From Diplolepis rosae (Eukaryota; Arthropoda; Insecta; Hymenoptera; Diplolepididae), in the NCBI GenBank assembly GCA_030998225.1, contig JAPYXD010000704.1:13578001-13642000 (forward strand): DNA of 64,000 nucleotides, in the 5' to 3' direction. Made by a program: the position numbers and the translations under genes. Shown here piece after piece: positions 43,470-53,679 of the stretch (the first letter of the stretch is position 1; the number at the start of each line of letters is the position of its first letter). The notes under the pieces were generated by a model. The model had not been told where the DNA came from. It did not search any database and was given only the letters and a program-made list of their open reading frames with translations.

Positions 43470-44460
43470 GAAAAAAATGATTGAACGTGTTATTATTTTT
43501 ATTGAAAAAATACTGCAAAGGCCTAAAGTACGTGTTAATGTCTGCACTGTCAAAAACAAGAGATAATACTAAATATCGATTTATTTCAGAAGAAAGTTGC
43601 AAGTCAAGCTTTACTTCCCACTGAGATGCTCGTCCTCGAGGTTAGCCTGCTTTTAAATCTGGACAGGTGCAATTTTCGCGGAGCAACGCATCAGTTATCA
43701 TTCGAGAAAGGAAATCCAATTCGCGTGATGTACCGCATAACGTATAACGTCGGACATTGTCATTATCTCTTTAAGCATCTACGTTCCGTAAATCTATCTA
43801 TTCGCCATTTATTGTTTTTTCGAGATGCCGTCTAGCTTCTGGTACTTCGTTACAAAATCATTTATCGAGAAGTGAAATAGTCTCGAGATTTATTCCTTTG
43901 TTCATGTTTTCACTTAAGAAAAGAAGAGAGAAGCAGGGGTAGAGTATTTGAAAGAATAATAAAGAACGATAAAGACGGAAAAAGTGAAAGATTGTGGAAA
44001 CAGAAAGAGAGAGAAGTACTGAAGAGAAAGAGCAAACTTGCCAGACGAATCAAAAGCAGAGAATGAGACTTTCTGTCGGCGAACGTTTTTTCTCAACGAT
44101 TTCCACTGCGTTCGAATAAACACCTGTTGAAGGCGCGTGCTGACCTCGTTACCTCATCGTGAGAAGTAAGTCATTAGAATACAGGTACACGGTAGCCTAT
44201 GATTACTTTACAAACTAACGAAAGGGAATCCATTCTCGATTCTATCTAACGGACAATACCTGGAGATGATGCCCTTAAAGAGTTATATCTGTTTGGATTT
44301 TTCCAAAAAATGATTTTTTTTCTTTACTTTTTGCCTTAAATGGCGTACAAACATCTCAAGAATATCCAAAATGGTATCCAAAAGGAATTATAAGTTCAAA
44401 TTTTTTTAAATGCCTTTTTTTCTAAAATGCCTCAGAGATCTAGAAAGCGGTTTTAAAACT
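43470..44460. other. Unique, more balanced segment without a proven gene
   Basis: Base use between about 43600 and 44200 is more balanced than the flanks. A 69-codon ATG frame at 43626-43835 and a donor-like AA|GTAAGTC at about 44164 are present, but no domain is recognised. It is probably single-copy host DNA, possibly near or within a gene. Confidence 0.35.
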
Positions 44461-44464
44461 TTAA

Positions 44465-44977
44465 GGTAGTTGTGCCAAAAACAGGTCTCTGGAAAAAAAA
44501 GTTTTTCTATTCATTACTATTGCTTCCTACCATCTTTTTAAATAAATAAATAGATTCTCATAAATCATGGCCCTATTTTTCTAGGGGAAATATTGTCTAC
44601 AACTATGCTGTTTCCAATTTTGAAAACCTGTAAAAAATCTTTAAATACTATTATTTTTGTCCGAATGTTTTTTAATGTTTCTTTTAAAAAAATTGTTTTG
44701 ATGATTTCAACCACTCAAAACTTTATTTCCAAAATTGAAATCAATAGAGTTGTGGAAAATATTTTCCCCAAAATATAAGGCATGATTTATGAAAATCCAA
44801 TAATTTTTATAAAATTGGTAAAAAGCGACAGTAAGGAAAAATTCAATTACAAAAAACATCATTAAAAGTATTATTTTTCGAAAGTTTCAAATTTTTCTTA
44901 TAAATAATAATTTTTTTTCTTTCATGAAACACGACCGATAATATAATTTCAAGTCTTAAAATCATAGAAAAACTTTT
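44465..44977. mobile_element. Fold-back element copy (TTAAGGTAGTTG family)
   Basis: It starts TTAAGGTAGTTGTGCCAAAA (about 44461) and contains the family landmarks GTCTCTGGAAAAAAAAGTTT, CATGATTTATGAAAATCC and AAGTATTATTTTTCG. The right end is replaced by mariner F at about 44980. Confidence 0.75.
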
Positions 44978-44979
44978 CC

Positions 44980-45305
44980 CGGCGAATAACGTGGGTGCGG
45001 CAATAATTCGAACTTCAATTCGTGCATCGTGCAATGTCGCCATTGCAACAGCACAGTTGTGCACGCATGCATTGTCTTGATGAAAGAGTACTTTCTTCTT
45101 TGCTAAATGAGGGCGTTTATTCGTGATTTCTTTGCCCAGCTCGGCCAATAATGACGCATAATATTCTCCATTTATCGTTTGCCTTTTTTCTAAGTTCGCT
45201 TGTCTCAGGCGCGTACAAATTGATCCGAGTTTCACTAACAGTGATGTATGGGCGTAGAAATTCACTAGAGTCACAGTACGTCCATTGCCATGTATTTTTG
45301 GAGGG
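44980..45305 (-). pseudogene. Mariner F transposase fragment
   Basis: Minus-strand reading shows TVSETRINLYAPETSE (first-D region, altered), TINGEYYASLLAELGKEI and FHQDNACVHNCAVA (second D). It stops just before the third Asp. No terminal repeats are seen; both ends are cut. Confidence 0.8.
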
Positions 45306-45308
45306 TAC

Positions 45309-45332
45309 TTGTGTGTGTGTGTGTGGGGGGGG
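45309..45332 (+). repeat. GT microsatellite followed by a G-run
   Basis: TTGTGTGTGTGTGTGTG then a run of about nine G. Confidence 0.85.
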
Positions 45333-45474
45333 GCTTATTTTTTGCATTATTTTTATTTTTCAAATGAATGAATAATGTCTCAAGAATATTGTGTTAAAAT
45401 TTCAAGTCGATCAGAGCAAAATTGACTAAGTTACGAGTATTTGAGCGTTCGTTGCTCCAGGCCGGGTTTATATA

Positions 45475-46303
45475 CTACTGTGGGCAAAAACTAAGGTGAA
45501 TTTTGTTATAAAATGAAAAATCTTTATTTATTTATCTAAATCAATTTCATCCCCTTCATAGTAATCCCCTCCCGATATAATGCACTTATGCCAACGTTTT
45601 TTCCAATCGTCGAAACACTTGTTAAATTCAATTTCCGGAATTGCCTTCAAAGCCTTCTTCGATTCGGCTTGTATCTCTTCAATCGTGTCAAAACGGTGTC
45701 CTCGGAGTGGTTTTTTGAGTGTGGAGAATAGCCAGAAGTCACACGGAGCCAAATCAGGCGAAAATGGTCGTTGTGGAACGATATGCGTTGAGTTTTTGGC
45801 GAAATGGTCACGAAGAACGAGTGCAGTGTGAGACGGCGTATTATCGTGATGCAAAAACCACGAGTTGTCTGCCCAAAATATCTTTTTTCGTGTTGCTCGT
45901 CAGTTGATGTTGATGGTCTTCCGGGGCGTTCCAAGTCATCAACACGTTCTCTACCTTCTTTGAAGTCTTGGTACCACTTATAAACATTTTTCTGTGACAT
46001 GGTCAAATCACCGAAGGCCTTCTGCAACATTCTGAACGTTTCCGCAACTGAAATTTCATTTCGCAAACAAAATTTAATGGCACTTATTTACTCAACAAAT
46101 TCAGACATTGTAAAAATCGAAAAAATCACTTTTAGTCGTTCAAAAAGCACAAGCGTAACTATGTAACAAATGATGACATTAACATGAAATTTGGCACAGA
46201 TGTCAGTAACAGTAGGACCAACATAAAAATGAAAGAGTTTGCCCGAATCGGTTAGCCCGCGAAGTTTAAATTAAAAATTAACCTTAGTTTTTGTTCACAG
46301 TAG
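45475..46303 (-). mobile_element. Mariner G, 829-bp internally deleted element
   Basis: The inverted ends CTACTGTGGGCAAAAACTAA and the complement of the right end (CTACTGTGAACAAAAACTAA) are flanked by TA (45473-45474 and 46304-46305). The element lacks about 450 bp from its middle compared with a full mariner. Retained ends and a lost interior are typical of internally deleted mariners that can be mobilised in trans. Confidence 0.93.
45528..46108 (-). pseudogene. Mariner G transposase with internal deletion
   Basis: The start ATG is at 46108; a stop replaces the codon after MSEFVE (46088-46090). The HTH/linker part follows (AFGDLTMSQKNVYKWYQDFK, GRPSTSTDEQHEK). The sequence then jumps, at about 45880, directly to the second-D motif (WFLHHDN in another frame; HHDNTPSHTALVL), PFSPDLAPCDFWLF and the C-terminus. 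The first catalytic Asp is deleted, so it cannot be active. Confidence 0.92.
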
Positions 46304-46469
46304 TACATGCTCGACAGTAGAGCAGAGGATCAAGTGCCGCATGACAGTAAAGAAGGAAGAGTTTTGCGTCCGTGTACGCCATGACTCAAAATCTACAAAC
46401 CAATAGTTTTGAAATTTTGCACAGTACTTCTTCACATCATTCACCCTCGAGAAACATCTCATTTAACAA

Positions 46470-46811
46470 ATGAATTTTGATATTTTTGTTTCAGATGATT
46501 CTGTTGCGAATTGTGATGTATACCGCAAAACAACTTTTTTTCGAGGCGACTCCGGAGATTCACTGTCACTCACTCAATTTTCAATATTTTGCAATGAAAA
46601 TTCAGGAAAATATTGTTCAAATGTTGTTGTTGAAAATGAGTATCAGCGCCGCCAAGTTATGATAGCAAGAACTAATGTCAATGCAAACGAAACTCCCGCA
46701 ACCCGAAACCCATTAAGAAGGTGGGCATTGAATGACATTGATATGTCAAAATCTGGAAAAAACGGAATCAAGAATGAAACTTTTGAATTCCTTTCAATGC
46801 CTAGGAATTAA
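46470..46811 (+). CDS. Hypothetical 113-residue ORF, possible exon
   Basis: The ATG (46470) lies in a good context (TAACAAATGAA). The product is polar and charged (DVYRKTTFFRGDSGDSLSLT, NPLRRWALNDIDMSKSGKNG) and unlike the A/T-driven low-complexity frames elsewhere. TTTTTGTTTCAG|ATG at about 46481-46495 is a credible splice acceptor inside the frame, so the true exon could start there. No domain is recognised. It could be a remnant of the element that surrounds mariner G, or a host exon. Confidence 0.3.
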   Translation: MNFDIFVSDDSVANCDVYRKTTFFRGDSGDSLSLTQFSIFCNENSGKYCSNVVVENEYQRRQVMIARTNVNANETPATRNPLRRWALNDIDMSKSGKNGIKNETFEFLSMPRN

Positions 46812-47140
46812 AATGCGTTGAAAAGTTTTATCCTCGATTCCATTTCTTTCCGGACTTTGAGATTTCAATGCCATTCAATGATTTATACCATCTGATTTTA
46901 TCAAAAGAATATCAAACTGTGGTTGCTATGGTTACAACAGGTTAAAAAAACATCGGTAGCGACATAGAGAAACTCAAGTTTACAATTTTTGCTAAACTGC
47001 GTTTCAATTTAGGGAAAAACGTGTCATTATAAGAATTCTCCTCCGTGAAATACTGAATTTTGAATGAACTATATTTTGAGGACGAAATATTCGTATCGAA
47101 TCAGCTAAAAGAGTTACTAACCCTGCTATAAGTAAAAGAA
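46812..47140. other. Spacer with a MITE fragment
   Basis: TTTCAATTTAGGGAAAAACG (about 47003) and CTCCGTGAAATACTG resemble part of the CACGGAGAAAC MITE at 12550-12827. No other feature is seen. Confidence 0.4.
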
Positions 47141-47149
47141 TTGAAAAAG

Positions 47150-47438
47150 ATGGGAACTGGGGGATTGGAAAAGAAAACATTCCTATCTCTCCCATCCCAT
47201 CACTTTGCATCCTTAAAACTCTATCTTTTTCTATCTCCGCACTTATCTACAGTGACCGGGAATGTCTATCTTTTTCCCTATTTTACATGAACGAGCACTT
47301 GTATCTTTTTCTATGCCTCATTTATCTCCCCATAGTGCAAATTTTCATCTCTCTCTATATCCCTCAGTATCTATTCTTACCACGAAATGAAGAGTGCAGT
47401 TCTAAAAAGTAATGTTTCCATTTTACATAGAGGAAGAC
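47150..47438 (-). repeat. CTATCTTTTT repeat field (minus-strand AGATAG)
   Basis: CTATCTTTTTCTATC-type words recur. This is the inverse orientation of the GATAGAAAAAG words on the right side (48790-48920 and 50206-50560). Confidence 0.8.
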
Positions 47439-47440
47439 TA

Positions 47441-48744
47441 AAGGGTTTTCGAATAGGGACATGACAATTTTATCTATGAATAAAACACAGAAATATTTGA
47501 GATACTGAGTTCAAGTTTATTGCGGGTGTAGTGCAAGCATTACATTTTATGAATGAAATTCGATATCGGTCATATGACCACCACGAGCCCGTTTACAGCG
47601 GTCGATTCTTTGGACCCAATTTTCCACCACTCTGGCACACATTTCGACCGGAACGTTGGTAATTTCGCGTTGGATGTTGTCTTTGAGGTCATCTAAATTT
47701 GCTAGCTTGTTGGCATTGATCAGTGACTTGATATGGCCCTATAAAAAGAAATCCAATGGCGTTAGATCGCATGAACGAGGCGGCCATTCGACCGGACCAT
47801 TTCTCGAGATAACACGTTCACCGAATTTGCCTTTCAATAAATCGATTGTGACGCGTGCTGTGTGGCTAGTGGCACCGGCTTGTTGAAAACACGTATAGTT
47901 GATGTCAAGTTCATCCAATTCTAGCCACAAATAATCTTCCAACATAGCACAATAGCGCTCTCCATTGACGGTAACATGACGGTCGTTTTCATCCACGACA
48001 AAATACGGCCCAATCACACCTCCGGCATGAAAACCGCACTAAACAGTCACTTTTTGCGGATGAAATGGTGTCTCAAGAAGCACATTTGGGTTTGTTGCTG
48101 ACCAATAACGCATATTTTGCTTATTAACAAAGCCATTGAGCCAGAAATGAGCTTCATCGCTGAAGATGATTTTCCGATGAAATTCTTCATTTTCTTCAAG
48201 CTTTGCCAGAGCCCAATTGGAGAAGTTTTGGCGTTTCAAATGATCAAGTGGCTTTAGTTCTTGAATCAATTGAATCTTGAAAGCATGTAGGCCAAGATCT
48301 TTTCGCATAATATGCCACAGTGTCGTTTGAGCGATGCCCAATTCTTGAGAACGACGTGGAATCGACTGATTTGGTTCATTTTGAATCGATGCACTTACGG
48401 CTGCGATTATTTCTTCGCTTCGAGCAATACGACGTCTTTTTGGCACTGGAACGTCCAATAGTGTAAATTTGGTCTCGAATTTATCCACTATAGCACGCAC
48501 AGTCTATCGGGTGGGATGATTATTACGGCCGAAAATTGGAGTAAGCGCTCTTAAAGTTGCGACCACCGACTCAGAATTTCGGTAGTAATTTTTAATAATT
48601 TCCAAACGTTGCTGGTTCGTGAACTTTACCATGATGAAAATGTTGACTTTAACTAACATTTTGACATTGACAGTTCATTAAAAAAGTTCAAGGGTGTGTG
48701 CATATAAAGATACGAAATTGTTATGTCCCTATTGGAAAACCCTT
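47441..48744 (-). mobile_element. Full-length DD41D (rosa-like) element, 1304 bp
   Basis: The ends AAGGGTTTTC…ATAGGGACAT and their complement (…ATGTCCCTATTGGAAAACCC) are flanked by TA (47439-47440 and 48745-48746). The inverted repeat extends about 30 bp with two or three mismatches. It carries one minus-strand transposase gene spanning most of the element and lies within the AGATAG repeat field. Confidence 0.93.
47547..48632 (-). pseudogene. DD41D Tc1/mariner transposase, three in-frame stops
   Basis: ATG at 48632 to TAA at 47547 is one uninterrupted phase of 361 codons. The N-terminal HTH (TNQQRLEIIKNYYRN…) is followed by a second HTH (SIPRRSQELGIAQTTLWHIM), the first catalytic Asp in FSDEAHFWLNGFVNKQNMRY, FQQAGATSHTARVTIDLL and WPPRSCDLTPLDFFL. 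There are 41 residues between the second catalytic position and the final Asp, matching the DD41D group typified by rosa. The second catalytic residue is Ala, not Asp. Stops are at 48504-48506, 48039-48041 (expected Trp) and 47739-47741 (expected Trp after FFL). No frameshift is present. Confidence 0.9.
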
Positions 48745-48779
48745 TATTACTTCATTGGCCATAAAATATAATCACCCTC

Positions 48780-48922
48780 ATAGAAAAAAAATATAAAATA
48801 TCTTAGAAGTGGACTAGTCTTCTTTTGTTATAAGAAGAGACAATGAGAGATAGAAAGAGAGTTTAAATTTTGTAATGGGGAAAGGTAGGCATGGACTAGA
48901 TTGGCAAAAAGATAGAAAGATA
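48780..48922 (+). repeat. AGATAG repeat field, left part
   Basis: GAGAGATAGAAAGAGAG and AAAAGATAGAAAGATA words precede the mariner H insertion at 48923; the field resumes at 50206. Confidence 0.75.
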
Positions 48923-50205
48923 TTGGATCTATAACTTAATTCGTGCGGGTTGCTAAGAGATGGCGTAACTTGATTATTATTCCATTGTTCCAATATTCCG
49001 AACATGCGTTGGAAAGCTACTGTCATTGTGCGTCTTTTTCAGTATGTGTCATTCATTTGAAGCGTAAAGAACAATAATTTTTTTTCACTCAAATATGTCG
49101 AACTTTGTGCCTGGAAAAGTGTTTTTGCGGGGAGTTCTTCTTCATTACTTTAATATGAAGAAAACTGCTGCCGAAAGTCATCGTATTTTGGTGGAAGTTT
49201 ATGGTGAACATGCTCTAGCTGAGCGAACGTGCCAAAAGTGGTTTGCACGATTTAAAAGTGGTGATTTTGGCTTGGAAGACGAAGAACGTCCTGGGCAGCC
49301 AAAAAAGTTGGAAGATGAAGAACTGGAAGCATTACTCGATGAAGATTGTTGCCAAACACGAGAAGAGCTCGCAGAATATTTAGGAGTCACTCAAGCAGCC
49401 ATTTAAAAACGTTTAAAAGCAGCCGGGTACATTCAAAAACAAGGAAATTGGGTTCCACATGAACTCAAGCCGAGAGACGTTGAAAGGCGGTTTTGCATGT
49501 CTGAAATGCTGCTAGAACGCCACAAAAAGAAGTCATTTTTGCATCGGATTGTTACTGATGATGAAAAATGGATCCATGATGACAACCTCAAGCGCAAAAA
49601 ATCATATGTGAAACCCGGCCAACCATCCAAATCAACGGCAAAGCCGAATATCGATGGCGCGAAGGTAATGCTCTGTATTTGGTGGGATCAGAAGGGTGTG
49701 CTGTATTATGAGCTACTAAAAGCGGGTGAAACCATCAATGGATAACGCTACCGAACACAATTAATCCGTTTGAAGAGAGCAATAGCCGAAAAACGCCCGA
49801 AATATGCGACCAGACACGAGGCAATAATTTTCCATCATGACAACGCTCGGCCCTATGCTGCTATTCTGGTTAAGAACTATTTGGAAAACAGTGGATGGGA
49901 AGTTTTACCTCATCCGTCTTATAGCCCAGACCTTGCCCCTACTGACTAGCATTTGTTCCGGTCGATGCAGAACGCCCTCACTGGAATACGGTTCACATCA
50001 GAACAGGGTATCAAAAATTGGCTTGATTCACTTTTGGCCGCCAAGCCGGCGCAGTTCTTTTGGGATGGAATCTATAAATTGCCAGAAAGATGGGAAAAAG
50101 TCATAGCTTCAGATGGGCAATACTTTGAATACATGTGCATGTTTTTCTTAAATAAACGTTCAAATTTTGAAGAAAAAAACCGCACGAATTAAGTTATAGA
50201 TCCAA
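48923..50205 (+). mobile_element. Mariner H, full-length 1283-bp element
   Basis: A perfect 26-bp inverted terminal repeat beginning TTGGATCTATAACTTAATTC is flanked by TA (48921-48922 and 50206-50207). It inserted into the AGATAG repeat field, with GATAGAAAGATA to the left and TAGATGAAAGATA to the right. Confidence 0.97.
49095..50192 (+). pseudogene. Mariner H transposase, three stops but no frameshift
   Basis: ATG at 49095 to TAA at 50190 forms a single phase of 366 codons, with the stop lying inside the right terminal repeat. The HTH (KKTAAESHRILVEVYGEHAL), linker, first catalytic Asp ([14 protein letters not shown]), HHDNARPYAA (second) and YSPDLAPTD (third) are present; the last two are 34 residues apart. 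Premature stops: 49404-49406 (after VTQAAI), 49743-49745 (after TING) and 49947-49949 (the Tyr position after APTD). Only point changes separate it from an open frame, so the copy is fairly young. It is related to mariners A and E. Confidence 0.96.
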
Positions 50206-50560
50206 TAGATGAAAGATAAAATGAGATAGAAAAGGGGAGATTAAAAAAGATAGACGTGAATTTAGATTGACAAAGAGATAAAAAAGGATTGACGTTGATA
50301 GACGTAGATTAGAATGAGATAGAAAAAGATTAAGGAAGATTGATGAAGGATTGTAAGGGATAGAAAAGTAAGTATTGGTAAAGATAGACGTGAATTTATA
50401 TCGAAAGAGAGATAGAAAAAGATTGAAGATGATAGATAAGGGATTGGAATGAATAGAAAAGTAGTTATTAGAAAAGATAGACGTGAATTTACAATGAAAA
50501 AGAGATAGAATTGGATAAATTATTTCTACCTTTTCTATAATAAAGATTCAAAATGTTTCA
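50206..50560 (+). repeat. AGATAG repeat field, right part
   Basis: GATAGACGTGAATTTA and GATAGAAAAAGATTG recur with irregular spacing of about 60-70 bases, as in 62.4-64 kb. Confidence 0.85.
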
Positions 50561-50744
50561 AAAGGATAAGGTTTCTATCTTTTCACTTGCAGCAGGGAAT
50601 TAATTTTAAGTTTGAGGTGATGGAAGGCTTCGACACGAACTAATGTTTGAAACATACCGATATCCTGCAAAATTTTGCGCACAAGGTACACATTTTTTGT
50701 AAAATCATTTCAAATTCGTATATTTTGGTTATATTCAAAAGAAA

Positions 50745-52349
50745 GAAACTAGGAAAAATTCTTAAAAAAATTACACAAACGTATCATTAGATGTCTGATG
50801 TAGCAGTATTTTTTGAGAAAATTTTTACTCCAAATTTAATGATAAAAAAAAGTTTTTTTTTCGAACAAATTGATTTTTTGAAAAAAACTCCATCTTTTTA
50901 AAAATCTAAAAAAATTCATAGTGATAGCCCCAAGTATTACGCAAATTTTAAATATATAATTAAGGTGCGCACTCAAAAATTGTGCGAAATATGAATTTTT
51001 TTGTAAAGTGATGCGCGTGGAATCACGATCTTCGATCGACGGTGTAGGGCGCAAGTTTCACTAATGTTCTATTGCTATCTGCTTTTTCGAGAACGTTACT
51101 ATCAAAAAGTGATGGGAAGTGATTATTAATTGTTTAATTATCGCTTTATACTCATAACATATGAATAATGTAATGAGTTTTATAATTATACATAAATTAT
51201 CAAAAAAATAATTTTTTCTATTATCATGAAAATAAATTAGTTGGTAAAAAATCCACGAGAGTTTATTTTCAAAGAGCAGTTAATTGACATGATTCGAAAA
51301 AAAAGGAAACATTGTTGTAATCCATACAAAAACAAAAACCGTAAGTGAATATTACGTGATTTTTCACTCTCGATACAAATAGAAATATAGTGAAATCATC
51401 ACGTGCTGATCTATAAATAATTTATCAAGCCTCAGCTTAAAAATCATTTTCCTCTTAATAGATGATACTCGCAGATTCAAATGAAAGCAGTTTAAGGGCA
51501 TTCCCAGAGCATTTTCTCAATAAATTCAAAGATGTCAAAAAAAATGCTCTCCTTTGCAACACATACAGGATAAGAGTTATAAAAGATGAAGTTTTAGAAG
51601 AAGAATAGAAAATAATAAGATTTGTTGCTCCTAGCATTTATGTTTTCTTTCTTAATTGTTGAAATTACCAGAAATCGGTGAATGACTCGCAAAATCTTCC
51701 TTCTCACGGCCTCCAGGTACAATCTGGTTCCAAAAATCTCTCGATGACAATAAAATTGACGAAAAATCAGAGTCCTTGCGAACTATCACATTCTCATCAA
51801 CGTACAATTCAAAAAATCACTCTTCATACTTTCTGACGTAAAAAATTTGTTCGTGGATTTTTTACGAACAAATTTATTTTCATGATAATAAAAAAAATTA
51901 TTTTTTTGATAATTTATGTTATGTTATTTATGTTTATTTATTTATGTTATGAGTATAAAGCGATAATTAAACAATTAATAATCACTTTTTGATAATAACG
52001 TTCTCGAAAAAGCAGATAGTAATAGAACATTAGTGGAACTTGCGCCCGACACCGTCGATCGAAGATCGTGATTCCACGCGCATCACTTTACAAAAAAATT
52101 CATATTTCGCACAATTTTTGAGTGCGCACCTTAATTATATACCTAAAATTTGCGTAATACTTGCGGCTATCACTATGAATTCTTTCAGATTTTTCAAAGA
52201 TGGCGTTTTTTTCAAAAAATCAATTTGATTGATAAAAACATTTTTTTTATTATTAAATTTGTAGTAAAAATTTTTCCGAAAAATACTGCTACATCGGCCA
52301 TCTAATGATACGTTTGTGTAATTTTTTTTTAGAATTTTTCCTAGTTTCA
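50745..52349. mobile_element. Fold-back element with arms of about 500 bp
   Basis: The left arm (50745-51260) and right arm (51848-52349) are complementary with modest divergence. Landmarks are GATCTTCGATCGACGGTGTA / TACACCGTC-type, GTGCGCACTCAAAAATTGTG and TTATCATGAAAATAAATT. The loop (51261-51847) is unique. The right side extends to about 52545 (GGAAACATGGAGTCCTGAA), shared with 42702-43140 but not with the left arm. The two arms encode the same 30-odd-residue peptide by symmetry, which is not evidence of a gene. Confidence 0.88.
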
Positions 52350-52605
52350 GTTTTTAAATAATTGAAAAAGAACAAAAATATATATTTTTTTCATTTATCC
52401 CATAACTTTTTAAATAATGCATGAAATAATCTCAAAGTTTGGGTTTCTTCATTATTTATGTTAGTTTATCAATCCTTAAAATTTCAAGGCAATCGGAAAC
52501 ATGGAGTCCTGAACCCGTCCGATTTGCCATGGAACACGCCATATATGATATTATTAACATGAATAGATGTAGTTCATAAGAGCATTGTGAAATATCTAAA
52601 AACTA

Positions 52606-52826
52606 CACTCTAAAAACAAGTGTGTTACTTCTACACGTGAATCATGATAGTAACTTTTTAGGCATTTGACGTGTGTATTTTGAACACACATTTTGGGTGC
52701 AAAACGTTAAAGTGTTTTAAAATTAAACGTTACGTTTGTAATGTGTATTAAAAATACACACTTCAAATGCCTAAAAAGTTATTATCGTGATTCACGTGTA
52801 AAAGTAACACACTTGTTTTTAGAGTG
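52606..52826. mobile_element. CACTCTAAAAACAAGTG MITE with TA duplication
   Basis: The ends CACTCTAAAAACAAGTGTGT and their perfect complement are flanked by TA (52604-52605 and 52827-52828). The arms pair for about 80-100 bp and include CACGTGAATCA and GGCATTTGACGTGTG-type words. It is non-coding. Confidence 0.9.
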
Positions 52827-52829
52827 TAG

Positions 52830-53575
52830 GATTTCAAAATCTAAAGATTTTTTGAAGTCAAATTTAAATAATTTGAATTTAATTTGCATTTATTTGTGAT
52901 ATAAGAGATAATGTAGGCAGTGGCAGAAATTTCAAAACAACTGATTAATTTTTTGGAGTCTGAACAATTTTTGAAATTTTTCTGAAAATTTCTAAAGAAT
53001 TATTTGGAAAATCCGAAGATTTATATTTTGACCACCTGGCAGGATCGGTTACAAATATTTGATAACCATAACGTTTCAAGTTGCAAAACTATTTTTAATT
53101 TCCGTATTTGCACTAAAAATCATTGTAGTGTTTCATTTTTCGCTATTGGGCTAAGAAAAATTGATAAATTATAAATTCCTTTTTGTATTTCTTAAAGCTA
53201 TGGTAGAAAGTGAACAATGCGCATCAAGAGATTTCAGGCGTGAAGGATCAGTCATGACAATTGCATGATCCACTGCAATAACTCTCTAGCGAAATTTGAG
53301 TTGTGAATCTTAAGAAAGAAAAAAAGACAAAAATATTCTGGTGGGTTAGGTACCTATTATTTCGTTTCAAACACAGACTTCTGATATCAAGCGAAAGGTA
53401 AATCGTGCTGAGCTACTTTGAATGCATCTCAAATCTTAGACTTTTCTCAATTCAACAATTATCTGATTAAAAAGCGACCTCAATACCCAATGATAAAATT
53501 ATAAGCTGTTGTGCTCAGTTTATATCTGTTTTATTACTTTTAATCAACCTACAATAAATTCATGTAACTATATCT
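52830..53575. other. Gene-free stretch
   Basis: No supported feature. Confidence 0.5.
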
Positions 53576-53577
53576 GT

Positions 53578-53673
53578 TCTCTAAATCTAAATCAGTCAAA
53601 TTTTCATAGATTAAATCAGTGATTCACCTTTTCACTGATAACCAGTAGATTTTAACTGATTCAGATTTAGAAA
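53578..53673. mobile_element. CTCTCTAAATCTGAAT MITE, short copy
   Basis: TCTCTAAATCTAAATCAG… and …CTGATTCAGATTTAGAAA enclose CACTGAT motifs. At 96 bp it is the shortest member in the window. Confidence 0.75.
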
Positions 53674-53679
53674 GTGTAG

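Noticed and set aside
43626..43835. 69-codon ORF in a balanced-composition patch
   Set aside because: Too short, with no recognised domain and no convincing splice partners. Kept only as part of the unique-segment note.
50836..52228. The same peptide encoded in both arms of the fold-back element
   Set aside because: The identity is explained by the inverted-repeat DNA. The frames are short, lack an ATG at the shared start and have no domain.
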